Assembly: GCF_025961575.1 (NCBI RefSeq)
Contig: NZ_JAOQNX010000039.1
Coordinates: 1 to 42,995, forward strand
Direction of reading: 5' to 3'
Length of the DNA stretch: 42,995 nt
Source of the DNA: Rhodoblastus acidophilus
GTDB lineage: Bacteria; Pseudomonadota; Alphaproteobacteria; Rhizobiales; Beijerinckiaceae
Of the stretch, positions 18,508 to 27,037 are shown piece after piece. Under the pieces are notes generated by a model. The model had not been told where the DNA came from, ran no database searches, and saw only the letters and a list, made by a program, of their open reading frames with translations. Each line of letters begins with the position of its first letter. Position 1 is the first letter of the stretch. The translations under genes were made by a program, and so were the position numbers.

Positions 18508-19293
18508 ATGACGGACAACAAGATCGACGCATTGCTGGCGCTGCATGGCGGCGGCCGGTTTCTCGTGGGCCGCGACCGCATCAAGCTTCTTGAAAAGGTC
18601 GCCGAGTTCGGCAGCATCGCCAAGGCCGCCAAGGCCACGGGCTTCAGCTACAAGACCGCCTGGGATTCGGTCAATGCGGTCAACAATCTGCTCCCCACGC
18701 CGGCGTTCCGCACGCGCCCGGGCGGCCGCTCCGGCGGCGGCGCCGAGGTCACGCCCGAAGGGCTGCGGCTGATCGCCACCTTCCACAAGCTGGAAGAGAA
18801 GCTGTCGTTCATCACCAATCTTATCGCCGAAGAGGGGCTCGAAGGCCAGGAGGAGGCGCTGCTGTGGACGGTGGGGGCGCGCATTTCGGCCCGCAACGTG
18901 TTCCAGTCCGAGGTCGAGACGGTGCGGCGCTGGCCGGTTGATGTCGAGGTGACCCTGAAATTCGGGCTTGACCAGCGCATTCACGCCATCGTCACCAATG
19001 AATCCGCCGACGATCTGCATCTCGCGCCGGGGCGGCGCGCCCTGGCCCTGGTCAAATCCTCGTTCATCCGGTTGAGCGCGCCTGAAGGCGCGCAGGGACG
19101 GAATCATTTTGTCGGCGAGGTGAAGGAGCGCATCGACGCCGAGCGCAACAGCGAAATCCACCTCGACATCGGCGGCGGCAAGACCCTGACTGTGGTCACG
19201 GCGCGCGAACATGTCGAGGCGCTGCAGCTGGAGGCCGGCGGGCGGGCGGCGGCGCAATTCGACGCCAATCACGTGATTCTCGCCGTCAGCTGA
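18508..19293 (+). CDS. modE: ModE-type molybdate-responsive regulator
   Basis: This 261-residue protein has an N-terminal winged HTH at about residues 20-90 (LLEKVAEFGSIAKAAKATGF, SYKTAWDSVNAVNNL) with the ModE hallmark GGRSGGGAEVTPEG. Two MopI/TOBE-like molybdate-binding domains follow (ISARNVFQSEVETVRRWPVD; AIVTNESADDLHLAPG; KSSFIRL). ModE represses mod transport genes and adjusts molybdoenzymes when molybdate is bound. No modABC is adjacent. The ATG at 18508 is chosen because homology begins there; the open reading extends upstream without similarity. Confidence 0.93.
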   Translation: MTDNKIDALLALHGGGRFLVGRDRIKLLEKVAEFGSIAKAAKATGFSYKTAWDSVNAVNNLLPTPAFRTRPGGRSGGGAEVTPEGLRLIATFHKLEEKLSFITNLIAEEGLEGQEEALLWTVGARISARNVFQSEVETVRRWPVDVEVTLKFGLDQRIHAIVTNESADDLHLAPGRRALALVKSSFIRLSAPEGAQGRNHFVGEVKERIDAERNSEIHLDIGGGKTLTVVTAREHVEALQLEAGGRAAAQFDANHVILAVS

Positions 19294-19368
19294 GCGGTTT
19301 TCTTTACCTCTGTTACGTAAATTCCGAGCAGTTTCAAGCACCGCCTCCGTTGCGAGGCGAGCTTTCGG

Positions 19369-20943
19369 ATGATAACGCGCATGAGCTTGCCGCAACCCAC
19401 CTGTCCAAAGCGAGATCAGAATCAAGCGCGTGAGACGGCGCGCCGTCCCGAATTCCATGTCGCCGACCTGCGCCTGGTGGTGGGGCTGGCCGCCGCCGAA
19501 ACCCGCAGATGCGATCCCGCGCCCAAACCGCGTGGCGCGATCTCGCAACCGATGATCGTCGGCGCGGCCTTCCTCTTCGACCTCGGCGCCATACTGGCGG
19601 CGGGCGTCCTCACCTATTTCGGCGCGCTCTACGGCGTCGAGCCGGACCTGGCCCTGTTGGCTTGGGGGCTCGCGCTGACCGCGGCGGTGGCGCTGGTCGC
19701 CTTACGGGCGCGCTGGTCCTACACGATCCGGGCGCTCTCGGACTTTCCGCGCCAGGGCCTCGACCTCGCCTTCGCCCTTGCGCTGGCGCTCGCCATCTGG
19801 AACGCGGCCTGCGTGCAGGCCGGCGCCGTGGACATGGCCTTCTTGCGCCAATGGAGCCTGGACTGGTTCGTCTGGGCCTTTGGGGCCGCCCTGGTCGGGC
19901 GCGCCGGCCTGTCGCTGGCGATCCGCGCCTGGACGAAAACAGGCGCGCTCGCCCGCCGCACCGTGATCGTCGGCGGCGGCGAACAGGCGCTCGAAACCAT
20001 CCGCCGCCTGGAACGATCGGGCAAGGGCGCGCTCGACATCCTCGGCGTGTTCGACGACCGCGACCGCACGCGGTTGCCCCCGGAAATGACGCGCTATCGC
20101 CTGCTCGGGACCTTCGACGACCTCGAGGACTTTTGCCGCGCCTACAAGGTCGACCTGCTGATCGTCGCCTTCCCGCTCAAGGCGGAGGATCGCATCCTCC
20201 ACATCCTGCAAAAACTCTGGACGCTGCCGGTGGACGTGCGCATTTCCGCGCTCGGCGGCAAGCTGCGCCTGCGCGACCGCGCTTACAATTTCATCGGCGA
20301 CGTGCCGTTCCTGCCGGCCTTCGACAAGCCGATGAACGATTGGGACGTGGCGCTGAAGGCGATCTTCGACCGCTGCGTCGCCGCGGCCCTGATCGTCGCC
20401 CTGTCGCCGTTGCTGCTTGTGATCGCCCTGGGCGTGCGCCTGTCCTCGCGCGGACCGATCCTGTTCGTGCAAAAGCGCTACGGCTTCAACAACGAGGAAT
20501 TCGGCGTCTACAAGTTCCGCTCCATGTATGTCGACCAGTGCGACTATGGCGCGGCGAAACTGGTGACGCGGGGCGATCCGCGCGTGACCCCGTTCGGCGC
20601 CTTCCTGCGCCGCAGCTCGCTGGACGAATTGCCGCAATTGTTCAACGTGCTGCGCGGCGACCTGTCGCTGGTCGGTCCGCGCCCCCACGCCCTCAAGGGG
20701 GCGGCGGCCGGACGCGCCTATGAGCAGGTGGTCGACAATTATTTCGCCCGCCACCGGGTCAAGCCGGGCATCACCGGCTGGGCGCAGGTCAACGGCTGGC
20801 GCGGCGAGACCGACACGTTCGAAAAGATCGAGCAGCGCGTCGCCCATGACCTGCACTATATCGAGCACTGGTCGCTCTGGCTGGACGTCGGCATTCTGTT
20901 GAAGACGCCCTGGGTGGTGCTGACGGGCAAAAACGCGTTCTGA
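19369..20943 (+). CDS. Polyprenyl glycosylphosphotransferase (undecaprenyl-phosphate sugar-1-phosphate transferase)
   Basis: This 524-residue membrane protein has four predicted helices at about residues 60-190, then a nucleotide-binding-like domain (RRTVIVGGGEQALETIRRLE). The C-terminal bacterial sugar transferase domain begins at KAIFDRCVAAALIVALSPLL and contains KFRSMYVD, RRSSLDELPQLFNVLRGD and VGPRPHALKG. It is WcaJ/PssY-like and should start exopolysaccharide repeat synthesis by loading a sugar phosphate, probably glucose, onto undecaprenyl phosphate. An alternative ATG at 19381 is possible. No other polysaccharide genes are nearby. Confidence 0.9.
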   Translation: MITRMSLPQPTCPKRDQNQARETARRPEFHVADLRLVVGLAAAETRRCDPAPKPRGAISQPMIVGAAFLFDLGAILAAGVLTYFGALYGVEPDLALLAWGLALTAAVALVALRARWSYTIRALSDFPRQGLDLAFALALALAIWNAACVQAGAVDMAFLRQWSLDWFVWAFGAALVGRAGLSLAIRAWTKTGALARRTVIVGGGEQALETIRRLERSGKGALDILGVFDDRDRTRLPPEMTRYRLLGTFDDLEDFCRAYKVDLLIVAFPLKAEDRILHILQKLWTLPVDVRISALGGKLRLRDRAYNFIGDVPFLPAFDKPMNDWDVALKAIFDRCVAAALIVALSPLLLVIALGVRLSSRGPILFVQKRYGFNNEEFGVYKFRSMYVDQCDYGAAKLVTRGDPRVTPFGAFLRRSSLDELPQLFNVLRGDLSLVGPRPHALKGAAAGRAYEQVVDNYFARHRVKPGITGWAQVNGWRGETDTFEKIEQRVAHDLHYIEHWSLWLDVGILLKTPWVVLTGKNAF

Positions 20944-20947
20944 CGGC

Positions 20948-21754
20948 TTACGCGCACGGGGCGGTCGGCAGCCTGAGCGTCACCGACGTTCCAAAGCCCG
21001 GCGCGCTGGAAATCCTCAGCGCGCCGCCGAAACGTTCGGCGAAATCGCGCGCCATTGAGAGACCGAGCCCGGTCCCCTTTCCCGCCGGCTTGGTGGAGAA
21101 GAACGGCTCCATGGCGCGGGAGAGCGTGTCCTTGTCCATGCCCGAACCGGAATCGACCACATCCACGCGGAGATAGTCTCCCGGAGGCAGGCCGACCTGC
21201 GTGTCGTCCACGGACTGGGAATAGACCGAGACCGTCAGCGCGCCACCCTGGTTCATCGCGTCGCGGCCGTTGATGGCGAGGTTGATGAGCACCGTTTCGA
21301 ATTCGGCGCGATCGACACAAACGCGCGGCAAGTCGGCGCCAAAATGCATCCTCAGCTTCACGCCATCGCCGAGAGACAGAACCAGCAAATCGGAAAGCTC
21401 GGCCAACAGAATGGATGTGTCGACCGCTTGCGCACACCGTTCCGATGGACGCGCAAGCGTGAGCACGCGGCGGACGATCGAGGCGCCGCGCGTCGCCGCC
21501 AGCGACAGGAGTTTCGACGTTTTCTCGACATGCTGTGCGTCGTTCGGGCGCTGGCGGATGATTTCGGCGCCAATGATCACCGCCTGAAGGATATTGTTGA
21601 TATCGTGAGCGATACCACAGGCCATTTCGCCGAGCGCCGCCAGCTTTTCCGACTGTGCGAATTGCGCCGCGAACGGATCGTGCGGCATGACGGCGTCGGC
21701 TCCTCCGAATCGAGGATCCGAATTCGCGCGCTTACTGAAAGCCACCTTGCGCAT
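20948..21754 (-). CDS. Sensor-less histidine kinase
   Basis: This 268-residue soluble protein has the HisKA H-box GEMACGIAHDINNILQ near residue 45. Its HATPase_c domain contains LINLAINGRDAMNQGG (N box), VDSGSGMD (G1), PFFSTKPAGKGTGLGL and FGTSVTLRLP. It has no membrane helix, sensory domain or receiver domain. Its sequence is close to the kinase core of the large kinase at 39958-42348 (SEKLAALG...GIAHD/FNNILQ). It converges on the sugar transferase, with 4 bases between stop codons. Input and cognate regulator are unknown. A shorter start at 21688 is possible. Confidence 0.88.
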   Translation of the reverse strand: MRKVAFSKRANSDPRFGGADAVMPHDPFAAQFAQSEKLAALGEMACGIAHDINNILQAVIIGAEIIRQRPNDAQHVEKTSKLLSLAATRGASIVRRVLTLARPSERCAQAVDTSILLAELSDLLVLSLGDGVKLRMHFGADLPRVCVDRAEFETVLINLAINGRDAMNQGGALTVSVYSQSVDDTQVGLPPGDYLRVDVVDSGSGMDKDTLSRAMEPFFSTKPAGKGTGLGLSMARDFAERFGGALRISSAPGFGTSVTLRLPTAPCA

Positions 21755-21994
21755 GATGAATTCGTTTCCGACGATTTGCAGTTCAGAGCGATCGGAATGA
21801 TCTGCAAGCCCGCATCACGGATGCGAGAGCGCGGCAATATGCCGCATCAATATCCTCCCTTCGAGACATTACGGCAAGAAATATCTGTTGCGTTTTTTGT
21901 TTGATGTTGCGACGCGCGCGAATCGCCTGGGCGCAGCTCATGCGGCGCCGGACAATAGCGCTGTTAATGCGCGGTTTTCCGGCTATGGTCGGGC

Positions 21995-23776
21995 ATGAGC
22001 GAGTCGAATACGATCGAGATCTTCAGCGACATTCTGGTGGTGCTCGGCGTCGCCGGGATCATTGTTCCGGCGCTGCGCCGTTTCGGCGTCAGCCCGATCC
22101 TCAGCTATCTCGGCGCCGGCGCCGTGCTGGGACCGCTGGGGTTCGGCTCGCAGATCGAAAAATTTCCCTTCCTCTACTGGGTGACGGTGGTCAATCCGGA
22201 CAGCATTTCGGGCATAGGCGAGCTGGGCGTCGTCTTCCTGCTGTTCCTGATCGGCCTGAAATTGTCGGTGAAGCGGCTGTTCACCATGCGAAAACTGGTG
22301 TTCGGCCTCGGCGGGTTGCAGGTCGCCGTCACCGGCGCGGCGCTCACCGGAATAGGCGTCGCTCTCGGCCTGGAGCTGGGCCCCGCGACCATCATCGGCC
22401 TCAGCCTTGCTCTGTCCTCGACCGCCATCGTGCTGGAAATCCTGGCGGGGCAGGGGCGTCTCACCTCGAACGTCGGCCGTCTGAGCTTCGCCGTCCTGCT
22501 CGCCCAGGACCTCGCCGTCGTGCCGATCATCGTGCTGGTGTCGATCCTCGGCAATGGCGCTGGCGAGTCCGTTCTGGTCAGCATTGGCGTCGCGCTGCTC
22601 AAGGCGAGCGTCGCCATTGGCGCGATTGTCCTGTTTGGCCGGTTCCTGTTGCGCCCGATGTTCGAACTGGTGGCGACGGCGGGCTCGACGGAACTGTTCA
22701 TCGCCGCCGCTTTGTTCGTCATCATCGGCTCCGGGCTGCTCGCCCACGAGGCCGGCCTGTCCATGGCGCTGGGCGCCTTCGTCATCGCGCTGATGCTGGC
22801 GGAAACCGCCTATGGCAAGGCGATCGAGGCGGCCATCGACCCGTTCAAGGGCCTGTTGCTCGGCGTGTTCTTCTTCACCGTCGGCATGAAGATCGATTTT
22901 CGAGAATTTTTGCACGAGCCCGGCCTGCTCATCGGAATCGTCGCGGGCCTGATTGTCCTGAAACTCGCGATCTTCGTCGTTCTGGCGCATTTTTTCCGCG
23001 CGAACTGGCGCATTTCGGTCGAAACCGGCGCGCTGCTCGGCCCCGGCGGCGAATTCGCCTTCGTCAGCATCGGCATGGCGTCGTCGCTCAAACTGCTGCC
23101 CCCGCCGGTCGCCAGCGCCGCGCTGGCGGCGGCCGCCGTGACCATGGCGCTGACGCCGATTCTGTCGCTGGCGGCGCGGCGCCTCAAACCGCCAGCCCCG
23201 GCCGCCGCCGAGCCGGACCTCACGTTTCGCGCGCAGCCCGGAGACCGGCACGCCATTGTCGTCGGCCATGGCCGTGTCGGCAAAGTGGTGTGTTCGCTGC
23301 TGCGGCAGCACGAGGTCGGCTTCGTCGCCATCGACCATGACGCCAATGGGGTGGCGCGCGACCGCGGCGACGGCCATCTCGTCCATTTCGGCGACGCCTC
23401 GGACCCGCGCGTGCTCGAGGCCATCGGGCTGAAACAGGTGACTGGCGTGATCCTCACCATCAACGGCCGCAAGACCATCGACCTGATCGTCGAGCGCATC
23501 CGCGCGGCGCGGCCCGATGTGATGATCGTCTCCCGCGCCCGCGACGAGGATCACGCGCGCCGGCTCTACGCTCTGGGCGTGACCGACGCCGTGCCCGAAA
23601 CCATCGAAGCGAGCCTGCAATTGTCGGAAGCGACGCTGGTCGGGCTAGGGGTGGCGACCGGCCACGCCATCGCCTCGATCCATCAAAGGCGCGACGAGTT
23701 CCGCCATGCCTTGCAACAGGCGGCGCGCCTGGCAGGCCGCGACGAGAGCCACGCCGTCAAGGCGAAAACCACATAG
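21995..23776 (+). CDS. CPA2 family monovalent cation:proton antiporter with TrkA-N domain
   Basis: This 593-residue protein has about 12 hydrophobic segments over residues 1-390 with the CPA2 signatures GAGAVLGPLGFG, GVVFLLFLIGLKLS, LALSSTAIVLEIL and FAVLLAQDLAVVPI. A cytoplasmic RCK/TrkA-N domain follows from about residue 415 (HAIVVGHGRVGKVVCSLL, GDASDPRVLEAIGL). This is a KefB/KefC/YbaL-like architecture that exchanges K+ or Na+ for H+ under nucleotide control. No KefF/KefG partner gene is adjacent. It is divergent from the kinase gene at 20948. Confidence 0.93.
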   Translation: MSESNTIEIFSDILVVLGVAGIIVPALRRFGVSPILSYLGAGAVLGPLGFGSQIEKFPFLYWVTVVNPDSISGIGELGVVFLLFLIGLKLSVKRLFTMRKLVFGLGGLQVAVTGAALTGIGVALGLELGPATIIGLSLALSSTAIVLEILAGQGRLTSNVGRLSFAVLLAQDLAVVPIIVLVSILGNGAGESVLVSIGVALLKASVAIGAIVLFGRFLLRPMFELVATAGSTELFIAAALFVIIGSGLLAHEAGLSMALGAFVIALMLAETAYGKAIEAAIDPFKGLLLGVFFFTVGMKIDFREFLHEPGLLIGIVAGLIVLKLAIFVVLAHFFRANWRISVETGALLGPGGEFAFVSIGMASSLKLLPPPVASAALAAAAVTMALTPILSLAARRLKPPAPAAAEPDLTFRAQPGDRHAIVVGHGRVGKVVCSLLRQHEVGFVAIDHDANGVARDRGDGHLVHFGDASDPRVLEAIGLKQVTGVILTINGRKTIDLIVERIRAARPDVMIVSRARDEDHARRLYALGVTDAVPETIEASLQLSEATLVGLGVATGHAIASIHQRRDEFRHALQQAARLAGRDESHAVKAKTT

Positions 23777-23815
23777 GGGGACGAATTGCGCTTGACGTTC
23801 TTGCGGTGAGTGCGA

Positions 23816-23853
23816 GCGGGCAGGGCGCGATTCGGTCCTCTCCCCGGCCCGCG
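23816..23853. repeat. Dispersed GC-rich palindrome, copy 2
   Basis: GCGGGCAGGGCGCGATTCGG followed by TCCTCTCCCCGGCCCGCG. It repeats the element at 18091-18122 with a 3-base insertion and a few changes. It lies between the converging antiporter and irr genes and could serve as a shared transcript-end hairpin. Confidence 0.65.
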
Positions 23854-23856
23854 AGC

Positions 23857-24324
23857 CTAATTGTCGTCGGCGACCCGCACGATCACGTCGACCCCGACAA
23901 TGCGCTTGCCCTTGGGCGCCTTCAGCTGCAACTGGTGGGTGACGTCCTGCTCCATGTCGAACAGCACGGAGCGGTCTTCGTCGTAATAATGGCAATGCGA
24001 CCCGGTCTTGGTGTCGTACCAGACTTTTGAGCCGTAGAGCGCGATCTCGCGCACCAGGCCGGCGTCGGCGAACTGATGCAACGTGTTGTAGACGGTCGCC
24101 CGCGACAGCGGCATTTTCAGCGCCTGCGCCTCGGCGAACACCTGTTCGGCGGTGACATGGCGGTCGCCGGCGACAAACAGCAGGCTGGCGATGCTCACCC
24201 TTTGCCGCGTCGGGCGCAAGTCGACGGCGCGCAGTTTGTCGCGAACCAGCCGCGCCAGAGCGCCATTGACCCAGTCATAGGTGGGCCGGGCCGGCTTGCC
24301 GAGGGTTGAAGTCGATTGCGCCAT
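23857..24324 (-). CDS. irr: Irr-type Fur family regulator, copy 1
   Basis: This 155-residue Fur-family protein has a winged helix containing LRPTRQRVSIASLLFVAGDR, HVTAEQVFAEAQALKMPLSR and ATVYNTLHQFADAGLV. The dimerisation part has KVWYDTKTGSHCHYYDEDRS and VGVDVIVRVADDN. LRPTRQR, the size and the HxHYY segment place it with Irr, the heme-sensing iron regulator of Hyphomicrobiales. The triple His of well-studied Irr proteins is HCH here, and there is no N-terminal GCPWHD heme motif. The ATG at 24324 is preferred over 24357. An Irr-box-like palindrome lies 45 bases upstream, suggesting autoregulation. Confidence 0.88.
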   Translation of the reverse strand: MAQSTSTLGKPARPTYDWVNGALARLVRDKLRAVDLRPTRQRVSIASLLFVAGDRHVTAEQVFAEAQALKMPLSRATVYNTLHQFADAGLVREIALYGSKVWYDTKTGSHCHYYDEDRSVLFDMEQDVTHQLQLKAPKGKRIVGVDVIVRVADDN

Positions 24325-24368
24325 GATTTCCGCCTCATTCGTGTCACGATCTAGCACGGCCTGACGCT

Positions 24369-24385
24369 CTTAGAAAGACTCTAAG
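24369..24385. promoter_or_regulatory. Irr-box (ICE-like) palindrome upstream of irr copy 1
   Basis: CTTAGAAAGACTCTAAG. Against the Irr/ICE pattern TTTAGAA-N3-TTCTAAA it matches 11 of 14 fixed positions. It lies 45 bases before the irr start, where a repressor or activator would act on the promoter. Confidence 0.7.
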
Positions 24386-24446
24386 TTTGTCGCATGTGCT
24401 AGAAAGCAAATTGGGCGCCACGAGCGGAAAGAAACGACGCGATAGG

Positions 24447-25436
24447 TCAGGCCGCCTGCGGCGTCAGCGCCTCGGCCCGGGCGTCGAGCCGGCGCCGCAA
24501 GGCGCGCGGAACCTGCCGCGCCGATTTTGCGCGCGGAAACGGCAGTTCGGCGACATTGCGTCCGCTGGGATAGAGCGCTTCATGTTCGGCCCAATTGTCG
24601 AAGCCCATGCGGGTGACGGTGTCGACAAAGGTCTCGGCGGGCGCGCCATTGGCGAGGATCAGCGCATGCGAGTCGATTTCGAGGTGGTAGTAGGTGAAAG
24701 TTTCGCTTTCGGGCCGCTGCTGGACGATGGTGCGGCCATTGACCAGCGCCCCCGCCTGGACCAGCACGCCGTCGAGATAGAGCGCGTGGTCCGGCGACAG
24801 CCGCAGCTCCTGTGTGGGCAGGGCGTCGCCGAGCGCGCCGGCGGCGATGCGCACCGGCCAGGCGCGCAGCGGATCGGCAAAGCGCGTGTCGACGGCGCGC
24901 CGCCCGATCCAGCGCAGGGTCTCGACGCCGCCGTTGGCGGTGAGCACGCGATCGGCGATGCGCAGGGTCTCGACAGCGCGCGGGCCTTCCGGAGTGGCGA
25001 TCAGCGTTCCTGCGCAGAAACAGGGCGCGTCTCCAATGAATGTGGCTTTGAAATCGATCAAGGAGAACGCATCGCCGTTGCTGCTGTTTAAGGCCAAAAG
25101 GCGTAGATCGGGAATGTAATCGTTGTGGCCTTGGATAAAGCCGTCTTCTAATTCGAGTGAGACAGAAAAAGAAGATCCGCCAGAATGCTCGTCTTTGAAA
25201 AGGTCGATGTTTCTGGAATAACGCTGATTGGGATACGACCAAATAAGCGCGTCTTCAGTGGAAAATGTGACGCTCTCTATTCCGTAATCGATTTTAACCT
25301 CAGCTGAGGTAATGCCCAACCCGCTGAACAATGGCCAGTCATAATGGTCATAGGAGAACGCGATCGTTCCCGTCATGACTCCAAAATTCTGTCCGCTTGA
25401 AAATTGTGCGTTGAAGTCGAATGAAAAACTATGCAT
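24447..25436 (-). CDS. Hint-domain protein
   Basis: This 329-residue protein has an N-terminal region (1-135) rich in Ser, Asp and aromatic residues, beta-strand-like and of unknown family. A Hint_2 domain begins at residue 139 with the nucleophile signature CFCAGTLIATPEG, then VLTANGGVETLRWIG, ELRLSPDHALYLDG with its conserved His, and EIDSHALILANG. Hint domains self-cleave or self-splice; stand-alone Hint_2 proteins in alphaproteobacteria are often secreted. The N-terminal third (25030-25436) is much more AT-rich than the Hint part, suggesting a domain joined by recombination. No classic signal peptide is seen; export by the type I system at 36-40 kb is only a guess. Confidence 0.8.
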   Translation of the reverse strand: MHSFSFDFNAQFSSGQNFGVMTGTIAFSYDHYDWPLFSGLGITSAEVKIDYGIESVTFSTEDALIWSYPNQRYSRNIDLFKDEHSGGSSFSVSLELEDGFIQGHNDYIPDLRLLALNSSNGDAFSLIDFKATFIGDAPCFCAGTLIATPEGPRAVETLRIADRVLTANGGVETLRWIGRRAVDTRFADPLRAWPVRIAAGALGDALPTQELRLSPDHALYLDGVLVQAGALVNGRTIVQQRPESETFTYYHLEIDSHALILANGAPAETFVDTVTRMGFDNWAEHEALYPSGRNVAELPFPRAKSARQVPRALRRRLDARAEALTPQAA

Positions 25437-25547
25437 TTGGTCAATGCCTATGTTGGGAAATCGCTAGGAAAACCAACCTCGCGCCATGATAGCGCATCTC
25501 GGCTCTCTTGCACACGACACGGGGTTGCGTTCTGCCGTAAGGCCCGC

Positions 25548-25576
25548 TTGACCCCGCGCGCCCCCGGGTCCACATA
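25548..25576 (+). promoter_or_regulatory. Promoter of the thi operon
   Basis: TTGACC (25548-25553) and CACATA (25571-25576) are 17 bases apart. Transcription would start at about 25583, right at the 5' edge of the TPP riboswitch. The fit with the aptamer position is the main support. Confidence 0.55.
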
Positions 25577-25588
25577 TCGCCAAAGCCA

Positions 25589-25684
25589 AGGGGAGCCCCG
25601 GCAGGGGGCTGAGAGGCCGGCGAGATTTCCGAAAATCGCCCGGCGACCCTCACACCTGAACCAGGTCATGCTGGCGGAGGAATG
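25589..25684 (+). ncRNA. TPP riboswitch (THI element)
   Basis: The conserved aptamer parts are present in order: GGGGAGCC, the near-invariant GGGCTGAGAGG (25606-25617), an AT-richer P3 extension, ACCCTCACACCTGAACCAGG, and TCATGCTGGCGGAGGAATGG. It binds thiamine pyrophosphate and lowers expression of the downstream genes. Between it and the thiO ATG a small stem CCGCG/CGCGG (about 25716-25734) lies next to the GGGAGG Shine-Dalgarno, so control may act on translation. Confidence 0.95.
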
Positions 25685-25740
25685 GCGCTGATCGACTCGA
25701 AAACCCGAGCCTTTCCGCGCCCCATGTCGCGGGAGGTTTG

Positions 25741-26769
25741 ATGCGCATCAGAATCATCGGGGCCGGCGCCGCCGGATTGACCGCAGCCTTCGAACTCCTG
25801 CGACAGGCGGAAGCCCAAAACCGCGACCTCGCCGTCGAAATCGTCGAAAAGGCCGAGGGCCCCGGACGCGGCTGCTCGCATTATGCCGGCGGCATGATCG
25901 CGCCCTGGTGCGAGGCCGAATCGACCGAGCCGATCGTCGCCACGCTCGGCGAAGAAGCCCTAAAATTCTGGACCGAGACTTTCCCGGTCGCGGAAAAGCG
26001 CGGCAGCCTTGTCGTGGCGCCGAAGCGCGATCGTCCCGACCTCCTGCATTTTTCCAGGCGCACCAAAAATTTCGTCACGCTCGACCGCGACGCCATAGCG
26101 GCGCTCGAGCCCGACCTCGCTGAAAATTTCGATCTCGCGCTCTATTTCGAGCAGGAGGCCCATCTCGCCCCCCGCGAAGCCCTCAAAAAACTCGCCGAGC
26201 ATCTGGCGCAGAAACCCAATGTCGCCATCACCTATAGCGCGGACGCCGAAACCCTCGCGGACACGGCCGATTGGACCCTCGACTGTCGCGGTTTTGCCGC
26301 CAAGCCCGACCTTTCCGGCCTGCGCGGCGTCAAGGGCGAGATGATGATCGTCCGCGCCCCGGATATCACACTCTCGCGGCCGGTGCGCATGGTGCATCCG
26401 CGCCATCCCGTCTATCTCGTGCCGCGCCCCGATGGAACCATCATGGTCGGCGCCACCATGTACGAGAACGAGGAGCGCGCCCGGGTGACGGCGGAAAGTC
26501 TTGTGGAACTCGTCAATTCCGCCTTTGCGCTGAACCCGGCCTTCGCCCAGGCCGAAATTCTGGAGACCGGCTCGGACGTGCGGCCGAGCTTTGCCGACAA
26601 TTTGCCGCGCATCCGCCGCGAGGGCAAAAAACTGTTCCTCAACGGGCTGTATCGGCACGGCTTTTTGCTGTCGCCGCCCTTGGCGAGCCGCGCGGCCGGC
26701 GTCATTCTGGACGGCGCCCATTTCCCGGAGGTGATGGATGAAGATCGCGGTCAACGGCGAAGCGCATGA
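25741..26769 (+). CDS. thiO: Glycine oxidase ThiO
   Basis: This 342-residue FAD-dependent amine oxidase of the DAO fold has the dinucleotide motif RIIGAGAAGLTAAFEL at the N terminus and HYAGGMIAPWCEAES near residue 46. The C terminus has DGTIMVGATMYENE and FLNGLYRHGFLLSPPLASRA. It oxidises glycine to the imine used by ThiG in thiazole formation. It is the first gene behind the TPP riboswitch. The ATG at 25741 follows GGGAGG at 4 bases. Its 3' end overlaps thiS by 32 bases. Confidence 0.93.
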   Translation: MRIRIIGAGAAGLTAAFELLRQAEAQNRDLAVEIVEKAEGPGRGCSHYAGGMIAPWCEAESTEPIVATLGEEALKFWTETFPVAEKRGSLVVAPKRDRPDLLHFSRRTKNFVTLDRDAIAALEPDLAENFDLALYFEQEAHLAPREALKKLAEHLAQKPNVAITYSADAETLADTADWTLDCRGFAAKPDLSGLRGVKGEMMIVRAPDITLSRPVRMVHPRHPVYLVPRPDGTIMVGATMYENEERARVTAESLVELVNSAFALNPAFAQAEILETGSDVRPSFADNLPRIRREGKKLFLNGLYRHGFLLSPPLASRAAGVILDGAHFPEVMDEDRGQRRSA

Positions 26770-26935
26770 GGCGCAGGCGGCGACGCTCGCCGCGCTGCTG
26801 TCTGAACTCGGCTACGAACCCGCCCTGGTCGCCACGGCGGTCAACGAAATTTTTGTGCGCGCCAAAGACCGGGACGCCTGCGCGTTGAATGAGGGGGACC
26901 GCGTGGAAGTGTTGAGCCCCAGACAGGGAGGGTGA
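26738..26935 (+). CDS. thiS: Sulfur carrier protein ThiS
   Basis: This 65-residue beta-grasp protein ends in the essential Gly-Gly (SPRQGG), whose terminal carboxyl is adenylated and thiocarboxylated to donate sulfur to ThiG. The N terminus MKIAVNGEAHE and the central VATAVNEIFVRA are typical. It overlaps thiO in another frame, consistent with translational coupling. The adenylating enzyme ThiF is not in this operon. Confidence 0.93.
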   Translation: MKIAVNGEAHEAQAATLAALLSELGYEPALVATAVNEIFVRAKDRDACALNEGDRVEVLSPRQGG

Positions 26936-26969
26936 CGTGCAGGAATTGCCACGCATGACAAACACCGTC

Positions 26970-26992
26970 ATGCCCGGGCTTGTCCCGGGCAT
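26970..26992. repeat. Palindromic repeat in the thiS-thiG gap
   Basis: ATGCCCGGG, loop CTTGT, CCCGGGCAT is a perfect 9-bp stem, flanked by GTC and CCACG. Elements of this CCGGGCTTGxCCCGGG type are among the commonest dispersed palindromes of alphaproteobacteria. Inside an operon it would form a transcript hairpin and may alter the expression ratio of thiOS to thiGE. Confidence 0.8.
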
Positions 26993-27037
26993 CCACGCCG
27001 GGACATCGCTTCAACCCTGCAGAATTTGCGCGCGCCC

